Shown one piece after another: positions 13,517 through 22,296 of a stretch of DNA of 22,908 nucleotides. Each line of letters begins with the position of its first letter. Positions within the stretch are counted from its first letter, which is position 1. The notes below the pieces were generated by a model that was not told the origin of the DNA, made no database searches, and was given only the letters and a program-made list of their open reading frames with translations. This DNA comes from Chloroflexota bacterium (lineage in GTDB: Bacteria; Chloroflexota; Limnocylindria; QHBO01), in contig JACDBZ010000067.1 in assembly GCA_013694645.1 (NCBI GenBank), positions 1 through 22,908 of the forward strand, given 5' to 3'. The position numbers and the translations under genes were made by a program.

Positions 13517-16375
13517 TCAGGGAGACGCAAGCCGACGCAGAACGGTCTGGAGCACGCCGCCGTTGCGCAGATAGGTGAGGTCGATCTCGCCGTCCAGGCG
13601 CGAGATCACTCGGAACCGGATCTCGGGCGCATCATCACCGCGTGCGACCACCGCCAGCTCCTGTCGCGGGCGCAGCCCATCGGCGAGCCCCAGCACGTCG
13701 AAGGTCTCGCGGCCGGTCAAACCGAATGCGGCGGCGTTCTCGCCAGGCAGATACTGGAGCGGCAGGATGCCCATTCCGACCAGGTTGGACCGATGGATGC
13801 GCTCGTATGACTCGGCGATGATCGCCCGCACGCCCTGGAGCATCGGACCCTTCGCGGCCCAGTCCCGCGACGAGCCGGAGCCGTATTCCTTCCCGGCCAG
13901 CAGGATCAGTGGCGTGCCATCCTCTGCGTAGCGCATGGCCGCGTCGAACATGCTCATCCGCTCGCCCGAGGGAATGTGCTCCGTGACATTGCCCTCGCCG
14001 TCCGGCGTGAGCAGGTTGCGCAGCCGGATGTTGGCGAATGTGCCACGCATCATCACCTCGTGGTGGCCGCGACGGGAGCCGTAGGAATTGAAGTCGCGGG
14101 GCTCGACCCCGTGCGCCACGAGCCATTCCCCCGCCGGCGAGGCGCGCGCGATCGAGCCGGCGGGAGAGATGTGATCGGTCGTCACGCTGTCGCCGAGCAT
14201 CGCCAGCACCCGAGCGCCGGCGATGTCCGATGGATCGGCCGGAGCGTCCGCAACTCGGTCGAAAAACGGCGGGCGGGCCACGTAGGTCGACTCCGGGTCC
14301 CAGGCGTACCGGTCGCCGGCCGGCACCGGGAGGTTGCGCCATCGATCGTCGCCATCGAAGACCGATGCGTAGTTGCGCGTGAAGATCTCGCCGCTGACCG
14401 CCTTGAGGACCACGCTCGAGACATCCTGCGGGCTCGGCCAGATGTCGACCAGCATGACGGGTGCGCCATCGCGATCGGTCCCGATCGGCTCGGTGGTCAG
14501 GTCGATATCGATACGCCCAGCCAGGGCAAAGGCGACCACCAGCGGAGGCGAGGCAAGGTAGCTCGCGCGGGCGAGCGGATGGATGCGGCCCTCGAAGTTA
14601 CGATTGCCCGACAGCACCGCCACGCCGGCAATGTCGCTTGCCTCGATCGCTGCGGCCACCGGCTCCGCCAGCGGCCCCGAGTTGCCGATGCAGGTTGTGC
14701 AACCGTAGCCGACGAGGTGAAAACGCAGTGCCTCGAGCGGATCCATCAGGCCTGCGGCGTTCAGATAGTCGGTCACCGCTCGGGAGCCCGGTGCGAGCGA
14801 GGTCTTGACCCACGGTCTGGTGGTCAGCCCGCGCGCGACCGCGTTGCGGGCCAGCAGGCCGGCGGCGACCATCACCGACGGGTTGCTCGTGTTCGTGCAC
14901 GAGGTGATGGCAGCGATCACGACCGACCCGGTGCGGATCTTGTGGCGCTGCCCGTCGAGGACGACCTCCGCGGCCGGGTAATGCGCGTCGGCCGCCGGCA
15001 TCTCAGGTTCATGGCGCGGAGGCGCCGGATCGGCGTGCGCTTCCGCATCGGGATCGCGCGTATAGGAGGGCGGATCGGAGGCCGGAAAGGAGCTGTCGCT
15101 GGCCTCGTCGACCGTCCCGCGAGGCTCACCCACGTCAGGTCCATGGTGACCGTGCGTTGTCCCATCCGCGTGTGAGTGCAGCCCGTTCGGGAACGCGGCG
15201 CGAAAGTTGTCGCGCATGTCGCTCAGGGCCACGCGGTCCTGGGGACGCTTCGGGCCGGCCAGCGAAGGCACGACGGTCGAAAGGTCCAGGCTGAGCGACT
15301 CGCTGAAGATCGGCTCAGGAGAGTCGTCGCTGCGGAAGAGGCCCTGCACCCTGGCGTACGCCTCGACTCGGGCGATCACGTCATCGGGCCGCCCGGTCAT
15401 GCGCAGATAACGGAGCGTCTCGTCGTCCACCGGAAATAGCGTTGCGGTGGCTCCGAACTCGGGACTCATGTTGCTGATCGTCGCCCGATCGGCCAGGCCG
15501 AGGCGCGTGAGGCCGGGACCGTAGAACTCGACGAACTTGCCGACGACGCCATGGACGCGGAGCTGCTGGGTCACGTACAGGACGAGGTCCGTCGCCGTTG
15601 TGCCGGCAGCCAGCTCGCCGTCGAGGCGGAAGCCGACCACGATCGGCATCGGCTGATAGCACGGCTGGCCGAGCAGGGCGGCCTCGGCCTCGATGCCACC
15701 CACGCCCCAGCCGACCACGCCGAGGCCATTGATCATGGTGGTGTGCGAATCGGTGCCGACCAGCGTGTCGGGCAGGAGGACGCCGTCACGCTCGGCGACC
15801 ACGTCGGCGAGGTACTCCAGGTTGACCTGGTGGACGATGCCCGTTCCAGGTGGCACGACCCGGAAGTCGGCGAATGCCTGCTGTGCCCAGCGCAGCAGCG
15901 CGTAGCGTTCGCCGTTGCGCTCGTACTCGCGATCGACGTTGATGAGAAACGCGGCGTCGCTCCCGAATTCGTCGACCTGGACTGAGTGGTCGATGACGAG
16001 GTCGGCGGGGACCAGCGGGTTGACCTTCGAGGGGTCGCCGCCCATCTCGGCGAGCGCGTCGCGCATGGCGGCCAGGTCGACGACGCAGGGGACTCCCGTG
16101 AAGTCCTGCAGGATCACCCGCGCCGGCAGGAACGGCAGCTCGGCCTCGGCCGGCTGTGTCGGGTCCCATGTTGCAAGGGCGTGGACGTCGTCCGCTGACA
16201 CGAGATCGGGGTGGGCATCGGCGCCGCGCACCATGTTCTCGAGCAGGACCTTGACGGTGTACGGCAGCCGATCGAGGTTGGTGGCACCGGCGGCAGCGAG
16301 CGCGTAGTAGTCGTACGTGCGCCCACCGACGCGCAACGTCTGCCGTGCGCTCGCGGGATCGGATGGATGGGACAT
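13517..16375 (-). CDS. acnA: Aconitate hydratase A with acidic linker insert
   Basis: Aconitase interconverts citrate and isocitrate in the TCA cycle using a [4Fe-4S] cluster. The 952-residue product follows the AcnA/IRP1 plan. It has RVILQDFTGVPCVVDLAAMR, VGTDSHTTMINGLGVVGWGV and cluster cysteines at about 493 (SCTNT), 559 and 562 (GYGCTTCIGNSG). The C-terminal swivel domain has GDSVTTDHISPAGSI and GKEYGSGSSRDWAAKGP. Residues about 398-468 form an inserted His-, Asp- and Pro-rich linker with VDEASDSSFPASDPPSY, just before the SCTNT cysteine domain. The ATG at 16375 is preceded by AAGGAGG at 8 bases, the strongest ribosome binding site in the window; a frame 12 codons longer is open but lacks that support. 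Confidence 0.97.
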   Translation of the reverse strand: MSHPSDPASARQTLRVGGRTYDYYALAAAGATNLDRLPYTVKVLLENMVRGADAHPDLVSADDVHALATWDPTQPAEAELPFLPARVILQDFTGVPCVVDLAAMRDALAEMGGDPSKVNPLVPADLVIDHSVQVDEFGSDAAFLINVDREYERNGERYALLRWAQQAFADFRVVPPGTGIVHQVNLEYLADVVAERDGVLLPDTLVGTDSHTTMINGLGVVGWGVGGIEAEAALLGQPCYQPMPIVVGFRLDGELAAGTTATDLVLYVTQQLRVHGVVGKFVEFYGPGLTRLGLADRATISNMSPEFGATATLFPVDDETLRYLRMTGRPDDVIARVEAYARVQGLFRSDDSPEPIFSESLSLDLSTVVPSLAGPKRPQDRVALSDMRDNFRAAFPNGLHSHADGTTHGHHGPDVGEPRGTVDEASDSSFPASDPPSYTRDPDAEAHADPAPPRHEPEMPAADAHYPAAEVVLDGQRHKIRTGSVVIAAITSCTNTSNPSVMVAAGLLARNAVARGLTTRPWVKTSLAPGSRAVTDYLNAAGLMDPLEALRFHLVGYGCTTCIGNSGPLAEPVAAAIEASDIAGVAVLSGNRNFEGRIHPLARASYLASPPLVVAFALAGRIDIDLTTEPIGTDRDGAPVMLVDIWPSPQDVSSVVLKAVSGEIFTRNYASVFDGDDRWRNLPVPAGDRYAWDPESTYVARPPFFDRVADAPADPSDIAGARVLAMLGDSVTTDHISPAGSIARASPAGEWLVAHGVEPRDFNSYGSRRGHHEVMMRGTFANIRLRNLLTPDGEGNVTEHIPSGERMSMFDAAMRYAEDGTPLILLAGKEYGSGSSRDWAAKGPMLQGVRAIIAESYERIHRSNLVGMGILPLQYLPGENAAAFGLTGRETFDVLGLADGLRPRQELAVVARGDDAPEIRFRVISRLDGEIDLTYLRNGGVLQTVLRRLASP

Positions 16376-16471
16376 CACGGTCGCCTCCTTTCGTCGCCGC
16401 GCTGCACGCACGGCATCGGTCGAAGTTCGGCGCCGGAGGGGTGCGCCCGTCCCGGGTCGAGGAAGGGTTCC

Positions 16472-16477
16472 AGTATA
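16472..16477 (-). promoter_or_regulatory. acnA: Probable -10 box for acnA
   Basis: TATACT on the minus strand lies about 97 bases before the acnA ATG and would give a leader of roughly 90 bases carrying the AAGGAGG site. TCGATT, 17 bases upstream, matches a -35 hexamer at only three positions. It is back to back with the putative cyclase promoter, so the two may interfere. Confidence 0.45.
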
Positions 16478-16491
16478 CGCGGCGCGGGTGC

Positions 16492-16497
16492 GACAAT
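16492..16497 (+). promoter_or_regulatory. Possible -10 box for the cyclase gene
   Basis: GACAAT matches TATAAT at four of six positions and ends 9 bases before the GTG at 16507, the same spacing seen at other genes here. It lacks the leading T and a visible -35 element, so support is weak. Confidence 0.3.
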
Positions 16498-16506
16498 CGA
16501 CGCACC

Positions 16507-18132
16507 GTGATCGAGCGTCGCTCGTTCCTCATCGCCGTCGCGCTGATGTTCCCGCTGCTCGGGCTCGGCGTGCTGGTGCTCCGTCCAGAGCTCGACCTGG
16601 TCTGGGAGCATCACCCGAGCCACTTCTGGCTGGTGCTGGGCGCGGCCGCGGTTAGCGTCGCGCTGGCCTATCTGACCAACGAGGCAGCGAGTCGCCACGC
16701 GGATGCTCGCATGTTCCTCGTCTCGCTCGCCTTTCTCTTGAGCGCCGGGTTCCTCGGTCTCCACGCGCTGGCCACGCCAGGCGTGCTCCTCGCGGAACCG
16801 AACGCAGGGTTCGTGATCGCCACCCCGATCGGGCTGATCCTGGCGTCGATCGTCGCCGCGGCGTCGGTCAGCCGATTGGCCGGGCCGCGCGCGAACGCTG
16901 TCCTGCGTCACCGCGTAGGGCTACGGTGGGGTGCCGTCGCAGTCTTGGCGGCTTGGGGCGCCGTGTCGCTCCTGCGCTTGGAGCCACTCCGCAGCCTGAT
17001 GCCGACCGAGACGCTAACGGGACCGATCGCCGTGGTGGCGGCAACCGCGGTTGTCCTGTATGGGTACGCCGCGTGGCGGTACCTCGGGATTGCGCGCCGT
17101 GGCACGAGCGCGGTCGCCCTTGCGCTCGTCGGTGCGCTCGTCCTGCTGGCCGAGGCGACGACGGCAGTCGCGCTGAGTCGCACCTGGCACCTGAGTTGGT
17201 GGGAGTGGCACGTTCTGATGACCCTTGCGTTCGGAATCATCGCGCTCTCCGCGCGTGCCGAGTATCGACGCACCGGATCGCTCGTCGCCGCCTTCCGGCC
17301 GATCTATCGGGACGCCACGCTGGCCCACATCGACCGATGGCACGGACGCGCCATGGCCGACATCGCGGAGCTCGAAGCGCGCGGACAGCCGATCGATGGG
17401 CTGATCACGAATCTCCGCGATGACGGCGCGTCGGCGGAGGAGATCGGTGTTCTGACCGCGGCCGCTCGCGAGATCCGTCGCGTCGACGAGCTCTTCCGGC
17501 CATACCTGCCCCAGCACGTGGCTGAACAGCTGCGGACGACGCCCGACATCGGCCGCCTCGGCGGCGAAATGCGAACGGTGAGCGCCCTGTTCGCCGATCT
17601 CGCGGCCTTCACCACCTTCAGCGAGACGCATGAGCCGACTCAGGTCATCTCCATGCTCAACACGTACTGGGCGTCGGTCGTGCCGACCATCGATCTATCT
17701 GGTGGCAGCATCGAGCATTTCGCCGGTGACGGAGTGCTCATCCTCTTCAACGCGTTCGTCGACCAACCGGATCACCCGACGCGGGCGGCTCGCTGCGCGC
17801 TCGCCATCATCCGGGCAACCGATGCCATCGCGGCCGACCACCAATGGCCGCGATTCCGGGCAGGCATCAACACTGGCCCCGTCGTCGCCGGCACGGTGGG
17901 CGCAGCGGGCCGGCGCAGCTTCGCAACGATCGGCGACACGACCAACCTGGCGTCACGCCTGATGAGCGCGGCTGAGCCCGGTCAGATCGTTGTCGGACCA
18001 GACACGGGTACGCTCCTTCAGCCGATCGCGGAGTTCGAGCTTGCGTCTCTGGGAGCCATTCGCGTAAAGGGAAAGCGCGAACCGATCGACGCGTGGGTCC
18101 TGCGCTCCCCCACTCACCAGAATCGGGAATAG
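16507..18132 (+). CDS. Membrane-anchored class III adenylate/guanylate cyclase
   Basis: The 541-residue protein has eight likely membrane helices in its first 250 residues (about 7-25, 40-57, 69-89, 101-124, 140-156, 172-190, 201-222 and 234-249). A helical linker follows, then a class III cyclase domain from about 345. Metal-binding Asp364 (SALFADLAAF) and Asp408 (FAGDGVLILF) are present. GDTTNLASRL supplies Asp477, Asn480 and the transition-state Arg484. The position usually held by the purine-selecting lysine is His404 (GGSIEHFAGD), so nucleotide preference is uncertain. The start is a GTG; the frame is open 54 codons further upstream, but that part overlaps the acnA leader and promoter. 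No HAMP or periplasmic sensor is evident, so the membrane domain itself may sense. Confidence 0.88.
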   Translation: MIERRSFLIAVALMFPLLGLGVLVLRPELDLVWEHHPSHFWLVLGAAAVSVALAYLTNEAASRHADARMFLVSLAFLLSAGFLGLHALATPGVLLAEPNAGFVIATPIGLILASIVAAASVSRLAGPRANAVLRHRVGLRWGAVAVLAAWGAVSLLRLEPLRSLMPTETLTGPIAVVAATAVVLYGYAAWRYLGIARRGTSAVALALVGALVLLAEATTAVALSRTWHLSWWEWHVLMTLAFGIIALSARAEYRRTGSLVAAFRPIYRDATLAHIDRWHGRAMADIAELEARGQPIDGLITNLRDDGASAEEIGVLTAAAREIRRVDELFRPYLPQHVAEQLRTTPDIGRLGGEMRTVSALFADLAAFTTFSETHEPTQVISMLNTYWASVVPTIDLSGGSIEHFAGDGVLILFNAFVDQPDHPTRAARCALAIIRATDAIAADHQWPRFRAGINTGPVVAGTVGAAGRRSFATIGDTTNLASRLMSAAEPGQIVVGPDTGTLLQPIAEFELASLGAIRVKGKREPIDAWVLRSPTHQNRE

Positions 18133-18180
18133 GAGGCCCGCCCACCGCATGCTGACATCGCATTGACGACGCTTGGTCGC

Positions 18181-18209
18181 TTGTCGCGCCGATCCGAGGC
18201 ACCTATCCT
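18181..18209 (+). promoter_or_regulatory. Sigma-70-like promoter for the lipoprotein gene
   Basis: TTGTCG (18181-18186) and TATCCT (18204-18209) are separated by exactly 17 bases. The -35 hexamer matches TTGACA at four positions. Transcription would begin near 18216, giving a leader of about 105 bases. It is the best two-part promoter I see in the window. Confidence 0.5.
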
Positions 18210-18230
18210 CCGCGGGCGATTGCTACATCC

Positions 18231-18305
18231 GGTCCGGGGCCTCGTCGCGAGACCCCTCAGGCCCGACGGACCAGCGTGCGGCCGTGACTCGCACGAATCC
18301 GCACG
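18231..18305 (+). promoter_or_regulatory. Structured mRNA leader, candidate cis-regulatory RNA
   Basis: GGTCCG (18231-18236) pairs with CGGACC (18267-18272), and GGGCCT (18237-18242) pairs with AGGCCC (18259-18264), with a two-base bulge on the 3' side. The top can close with GTC-GCGA-GAC (18244-18253), a GNRA tetraloop. Downstream, CGTGCG (18275-18280) can pair with either of two CGCACG copies, at 18290-18295 or 18300-18305. The second choice extends to seven pairs and ends one base before the GAGGA ribosome binding site. No T-run follows, so a terminator is unlikely. Confidence 0.4.
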
Positions 18306-18320
18306 TGAGGAATTCGAGCC

Positions 18321-18872
18321 ATGCACCCGATACGCACCCTACCCGCCCTCGTCACCCTCCTGCTCCTGCTTGCCGCCTGCGGCGGCACCACGGCGCCATC
18401 GACCGAAGGCGCTGCCACGGATGGGGGAGGAGATGAGCCCGCCGCGACGTCCACGTCCGATGGGGGCAGCACCGGTGGCAATACCGACTGGTGCCTCAAT
18501 ACGGTCGACGAGGTCTCCGCGGCCCTCGAGATCGAGGTGGCCGAGGCGGCCGGGAATGACGCGCCAGGGGTCGGCGGCGGATGTCTCTACAACGCCGCCG
18601 ACGGTAGCCTCGCCTATGGCATCTCTGTAGTTACCGCAGATGGTGCGAGCGGCGCCTTCCAGGCCGCGAAGGGCGGTGACGGGGTCGAAACGATCGGCGG
18701 AATCGGCGATGACGCCGTCCTGGTGAGTCCCGGAGGACCGCTCGCCGTGCTGAAGGGCGACGCCTTCATCTCCATCGGTGCCGTGCCACCGGTTCCGATC
18801 ATCGACGACGCGGCGGCCTATCGTGCGGCTCTCGAAGAGCTGGGACGGGCGGCGGTCGGCCGCCTGCCATAA
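18321..18872 (+). CDS. Secreted lipoprotein of unknown function
   Basis: The 183-residue product has a signal peptide with a lipobox, LLLLLAAC, giving a lipidated Cys20. A Gly/Ser/Thr/Asp-rich tether of about 35 residues follows, then a small globular domain. That domain opens with DWCLNTVDEVSAALEIEV and has two cysteines (58 and 88) that could form a disulfide outside the membrane. This resembles DUF3558-like actinobacterial lipoproteins in pattern, but I cannot assign it. GAGGA lies 9 bases before the ATG. It follows the cyclase gene by 188 bases with its own promoter and leader. Its last 74 bases overlap the 3' end of mfd on the other strand, and its stop at 18872 follows a sensible amphipathic helix. 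Confidence 0.82.
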   Translation: MHPIRTLPALVTLLLLLAACGGTTAPSTEGAATDGGGDEPAATSTSDGGSTGGNTDWCLNTVDEVSAALEIEVAEAAGNDAPGVGGGCLYNAADGSLAYGISVVTADGASGAFQAAKGGDGVETIGGIGDDAVLVSPGGPLAVLKGDAFISIGAVPPVPIIDDAAAYRAALEELGRAAVGRLP

Positions 18873-21800
18873 GCGCGGCGAGGGCCCGAAGCGTGACATC
18901 GACCGGATCGCGGTCGGCCCCGACCGGGATGCGCACCTGGTTCGATCCGCTGTCCGGCCTGAATCCCGCCACCTGGAGCGCGACGCTCAGCTCGCGACGA
19001 TCCGGCATGCGCGACCACTTCAATGTGACCTGTCGCTCCTCGGCGCGAACCTCCGGAACGCCCGCGGCCTCGGCCGCCAGGCGAACCGCGACGGCGGTGA
19101 ACAGGCCTTCGACCGGAGCTGGAATCGGACCGTAGCGGTCGCGTAGCTCAGCGCGCAGGGCCGTGGCATCTGCCTCCGAGCGGGCTCGAGCGAAACGTCG
19201 ATATGCCTCGAGCTTTCCGCCAGAGTTCGCGATGTAGTCGTCCGGGAGATAGGCCGAGCCCGGCAGATCCAGCCGGATCGCAGACGGTTCGGGCGGCGGT
19301 CGGCGGCCACTCAGCATGTCGACCGCCTCCGCCAGCAGGCGCGTGTACATCTCGAAGCCGACGGCGGCCATGAATCCGTGCTGCTCGGCTCCCAGGATGT
19401 TACCGGCGCCCCTGATCTCAAGGTCGGAAAGCGCAATCTGATATCCCGCGCCGAGGTCCGAGGCGCTGAAGATGGCGTGGAGCCGCTTGCGTGCGATCTG
19501 CGTGAGCGGCGTCCCGCGTCGGTGAAGCAGGTAGGCATGGGCGCGGCGATCGGATCGCCCCACCCGGCCACGCAGCTGGTAGAGCTGGGCCAGGCCGAAC
19601 GTGTCAGCACGCACGATGATGATGGTATTCGCGTTCGGGATATCGAGGCCGGACTCGATGATCGTCGTGCAGACGAGGACATCGGAGCGGTCGTCGCTGA
19701 AGTCGAGCATGACTCGCTCGAGCATGCCCTCCGACATCTGGCCGTGACCGATGGCGACTCGCGCCCCCGGTACCAGCCGTCGAACGCGCTCCGCCGCCGC
19801 CTCGATGGTCTCGACGCGGTTGTGGACGTAGAAGACCTGGCCGCCGCGATCGAGCTCGCGGCCGATTGCGTCGCGGATCAGGCCGTCGTCGTCCTCCGCG
19901 ATGCGGGTCTGGATCGGGAGCCGGGCCTCCGGCGGCGTCTCGATGACGCTGAGGTCGCGAATGCCCACGAGTGAGAGGTGGAGCGTGCGCGGGATGGGTG
20001 TGGCAGACAGGGTCAGGACGTCGACCTCGCGCCGCATGGCCTTGATGCGCTCCTTGTGCGAGACCCCGAAACGCTGCTCCTCGTCCACCACGAGGAGGCC
20101 GAGATCGGCGAAGCTGATGTCCTTCGACAGGATCCGATGCGTACCGATCAGGATGTCAACGCTTCCCTCCGAAACCGCGTCGACGATGCGCTCCTGCTCC
20201 TTCTTCGATACGAAGCGCGACAGCATCCCGACCCGGATCGGAAACGCGGCAAGGCGTCGCTCGAAGGTGTGGAGATGCTGCTGGGCGAGCACGGTGGTCG
20301 GGACCAGCACGGCAACCTGCTTTCCGTCCTGGATCGCCTTGAAGGCGGCACGCAGCGCTACCTCGGTCTTGCCGTAGCCGACGTCCCCGACGACGAGCCG
20401 GTCCATCGGCCGCCGCTTCAGCATGTCCGCCTTGACTTCCTCGATGCTGCGTGCCTGGTCGGGGGTCTCGGTATAGGGGAAGCTCTCCTCCAGCTCGCGC
20501 TGCCAGGTCGTATCAGCACTGAAGGCGTAGCCGGGCGCGGATTCACGTGCGGCATAGACCTCGATCAGCTCCCGGGCCAGGTCGCCGACCGCGCGGCGAA
20601 CGCGAGTCTTCGTACGCTCCCATTCGGTGCCGCCCAGCCTGCTGAGGGCCGGTGCCGGGCCACCGCTGTAGCGCGTGATGCGGCCGATCTGGTCAGCGGG
20701 CAAGAAAATCTTGTCGGTGCCCGCGAAGTCGAGCTGGAGGTACTCCTTGACATCGTTGCCGAACCTGCGCTGCGTCATGCCGACGTAGCACGCGATGCCG
20801 TGGTCGACGTGCACGACATGATCGCCGGGCTGGAGCTTGCCGATGAGATCGCGAGTCACCACCCGCTTTCCGCCCGTGAGCCGCCTCAGGCGCGTGGCGC
20901 CGAAGAGCTCGCGATCGGTGAGCAGGAGCAGCCCGCTTGCGGGATGGCTCAGGCCTGCTGAGAGCGAGCCATGGACCAGCCCGATGGTTCCCGGTTCGGG
21001 CGTCAATCGCAGCTCGGCTACCGATGCGACCGGCTGGCCAGCCTCCTCCAGCAGCTCGCCGACACGGCTCGCCTGGTCGGTGGTGACGATCACACGCTGA
21101 CCATCGGCCGCGAGCTCCAGGAGCCACGCGCCGGCTCGCTCCGCCCGACCCGGCAGTGGCGGCGCCGCACGGTAGCCGGCATCCACCGCGTCCCCTTCAT
21201 CGAGCTGCTCGTCGGCGCGCGCCACCATCGATTCCAACGTGGAGAGCGCCGCGTACGGTGCCGGCCATGTGTCGGGGATCTCTGTGGCGGACACCAGGCT
21301 CGCGTGCCGGTCGGCGGCCTGTGCATCAAGGTCGCGGGCGAGCGCGGCGAGCTCGGCGCGATCGGTGAGGACGAGATGTGCGGATGTGGGAACATGATCT
21401 GCGGCCGGACCAGCAGTGAGCAGCGCCGCCCACGTTTCCGCAGCCTCGCCGAGATCGCCCTGCTCGAGTCGAGCGACATCCTCCCGCAGCTGCTCGGAAG
21501 CCGATGACGGCGCGCGGTCGCCGATCCGCTCCCAGCCATCGAGGGGCAGGAATTCGGAGGCCGGGAGGAGGTCCGCGCGGGTCAGCCGACGGCGAGACCC
21601 CTGGGTCATCGGGTCAAAGCTCCGGATCGATTCGATCTCGTCGCCGAACAGCTCGATGCGGATCGGCTCGGAGGCACCCGGCGGCCAGGCGTCGACGAGT
21701 CCGCCGCGATGCGCGAACTCGGCGATACCGGTGACCTCCACGACCGGGTCGTAGCCGCCCGCCACGAGGGCGGAGAGCAGGCTGCGCTGCGAGATCCGCT

Positions 21801-22233
21801 CGGCGACACTGAGGTGAATGCGACCCTGCCGCACCTGCTCGACACTCAGCGTGCGCTGGACGAGCGCGAGGAGGGACGTGACGACCACCAGGCCCCGCTC
21901 GGTGGCGAGCGCGGCGAGAACGCTCAGTCGCTCGGTTGACTCGTCGTGCTCCGGCAGCGCGCGTTCGAGCGGCAGTGCGGCGCGCTCGGGGAGCGTGCGC
22001 AGGAGGCCGCTCTCCAACCAGGCCGCGAGATCGTCCCCGAGCCGATGAGCCTCATCGTCGGTGCGGGTGACAACGACGAGAGGGACTGACGCCGGCAGCG
22101 ACGCCCGACGAGCGGCCAGGTGCGCCGCTCGAGCCGCAGCCGGCACGCGAAGGACGCCCGATTGCGGCAGATGGAGCCGAAGGGCGTCGACGAGCGCAGC
22201 AACGCGGCGATCACCACCGCGTGAAGACGACAT
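18799..22233 (-). CDS. mfd: Transcription-repair coupling factor Mfd
   Basis: Mfd removes RNA polymerase stalled at DNA lesions and recruits nucleotide excision repair. The 1144-residue product has the UvrB-like N-terminus (about 1-330), the RNA polymerase interaction domain (about 461-521, GDHVVHVDHGIACYVGM) and the translocase. The translocase shows Walker A GDVGYGKT (616-623), the DEEQRFG box (717-723), SATPIPRTL and TTIIESGLDIPNANTIII, then QLRGRVGRS. The TRCF domain ends the protein. I start it at the ATG at 22233 because TACCAT ends 10 bases upstream and overlaps the ATG at 22245. The last 24 residues are Pro/Arg-rich and overlap the lipoprotein gene. It follows pth by about 64 bases on the same strand, an arrangement common in Gram-positive genomes. 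Confidence 0.96.
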   Translation of the reverse strand: MSSSRGGDRRVAALVDALRLHLPQSGVLRVPAAARAAHLAARRASLPASVPLVVVTRTDDEAHRLGDDLAAWLESGLLRTLPERAALPLERALPEHDESTERLSVLAALATERGLVVVTSLLALVQRTLSVEQVRQGRIHLSVAERISQRSLLSALVAGGYDPVVEVTGIAEFAHRGGLVDAWPPGASEPIRIELFGDEIESIRSFDPMTQGSRRRLTRADLLPASEFLPLDGWERIGDRAPSSASEQLREDVARLEQGDLGEAAETWAALLTAGPAADHVPTSAHLVLTDRAELAALARDLDAQAADRHASLVSATEIPDTWPAPYAALSTLESMVARADEQLDEGDAVDAGYRAAPPLPGRAERAGAWLLELAADGQRVIVTTDQASRVGELLEEAGQPVASVAELRLTPEPGTIGLVHGSLSAGLSHPASGLLLLTDRELFGATRLRRLTGGKRVVTRDLIGKLQPGDHVVHVDHGIACYVGMTQRRFGNDVKEYLQLDFAGTDKIFLPADQIGRITRYSGGPAPALSRLGGTEWERTKTRVRRAVGDLARELIEVYAARESAPGYAFSADTTWQRELEESFPYTETPDQARSIEEVKADMLKRRPMDRLVVGDVGYGKTEVALRAAFKAIQDGKQVAVLVPTTVLAQQHLHTFERRLAAFPIRVGMLSRFVSKKEQERIVDAVSEGSVDILIGTHRILSKDISFADLGLLVVDEEQRFGVSHKERIKAMRREVDVLTLSATPIPRTLHLSLVGIRDLSVIETPPEARLPIQTRIAEDDDGLIRDAIGRELDRGGQVFYVHNRVETIEAAAERVRRLVPGARVAIGHGQMSEGMLERVMLDFSDDRSDVLVCTTIIESGLDIPNANTIIIVRADTFGLAQLYQLRGRVGRSDRRAHAYLLHRRGTPLTQIARKRLHAIFSASDLGAGYQIALSDLEIRGAGNILGAEQHGFMAAVGFEMYTRLLAEAVDMLSGRRPPPEPSAIRLDLPGSAYLPDDYIANSGGKLEAYRRFARARSEADATALRAELRDRYGPIPAPVEGLFTAVAVRLAAEAAGVPEVRAEERQVTLKWSRMPDRRELSVALQVAGFRPDSGSNQVRIPVGADRDPVDVTLRALAALMAGGRPPPVPALREPHDRPPRRR

Positions 22234-22243
22234 GGACGGCCCC

Positions 22244-22249
22244 ATGGTA
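22244..22249 (-). promoter_or_regulatory. mfd: Probable -10 box of a leaderless mfd transcript
   Basis: TACCAT on the minus strand is followed by 10 bases and the ATG at 22233. The same hexamer and spacing occur before pth. It shows that mfd can be transcribed separately from pth. Confidence 0.5.
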
Positions 22250-22296
22250 GCGGCAACCTGCAGCCTGGCGCCCCGGTCAGTATGCCCCGGCAGTCG

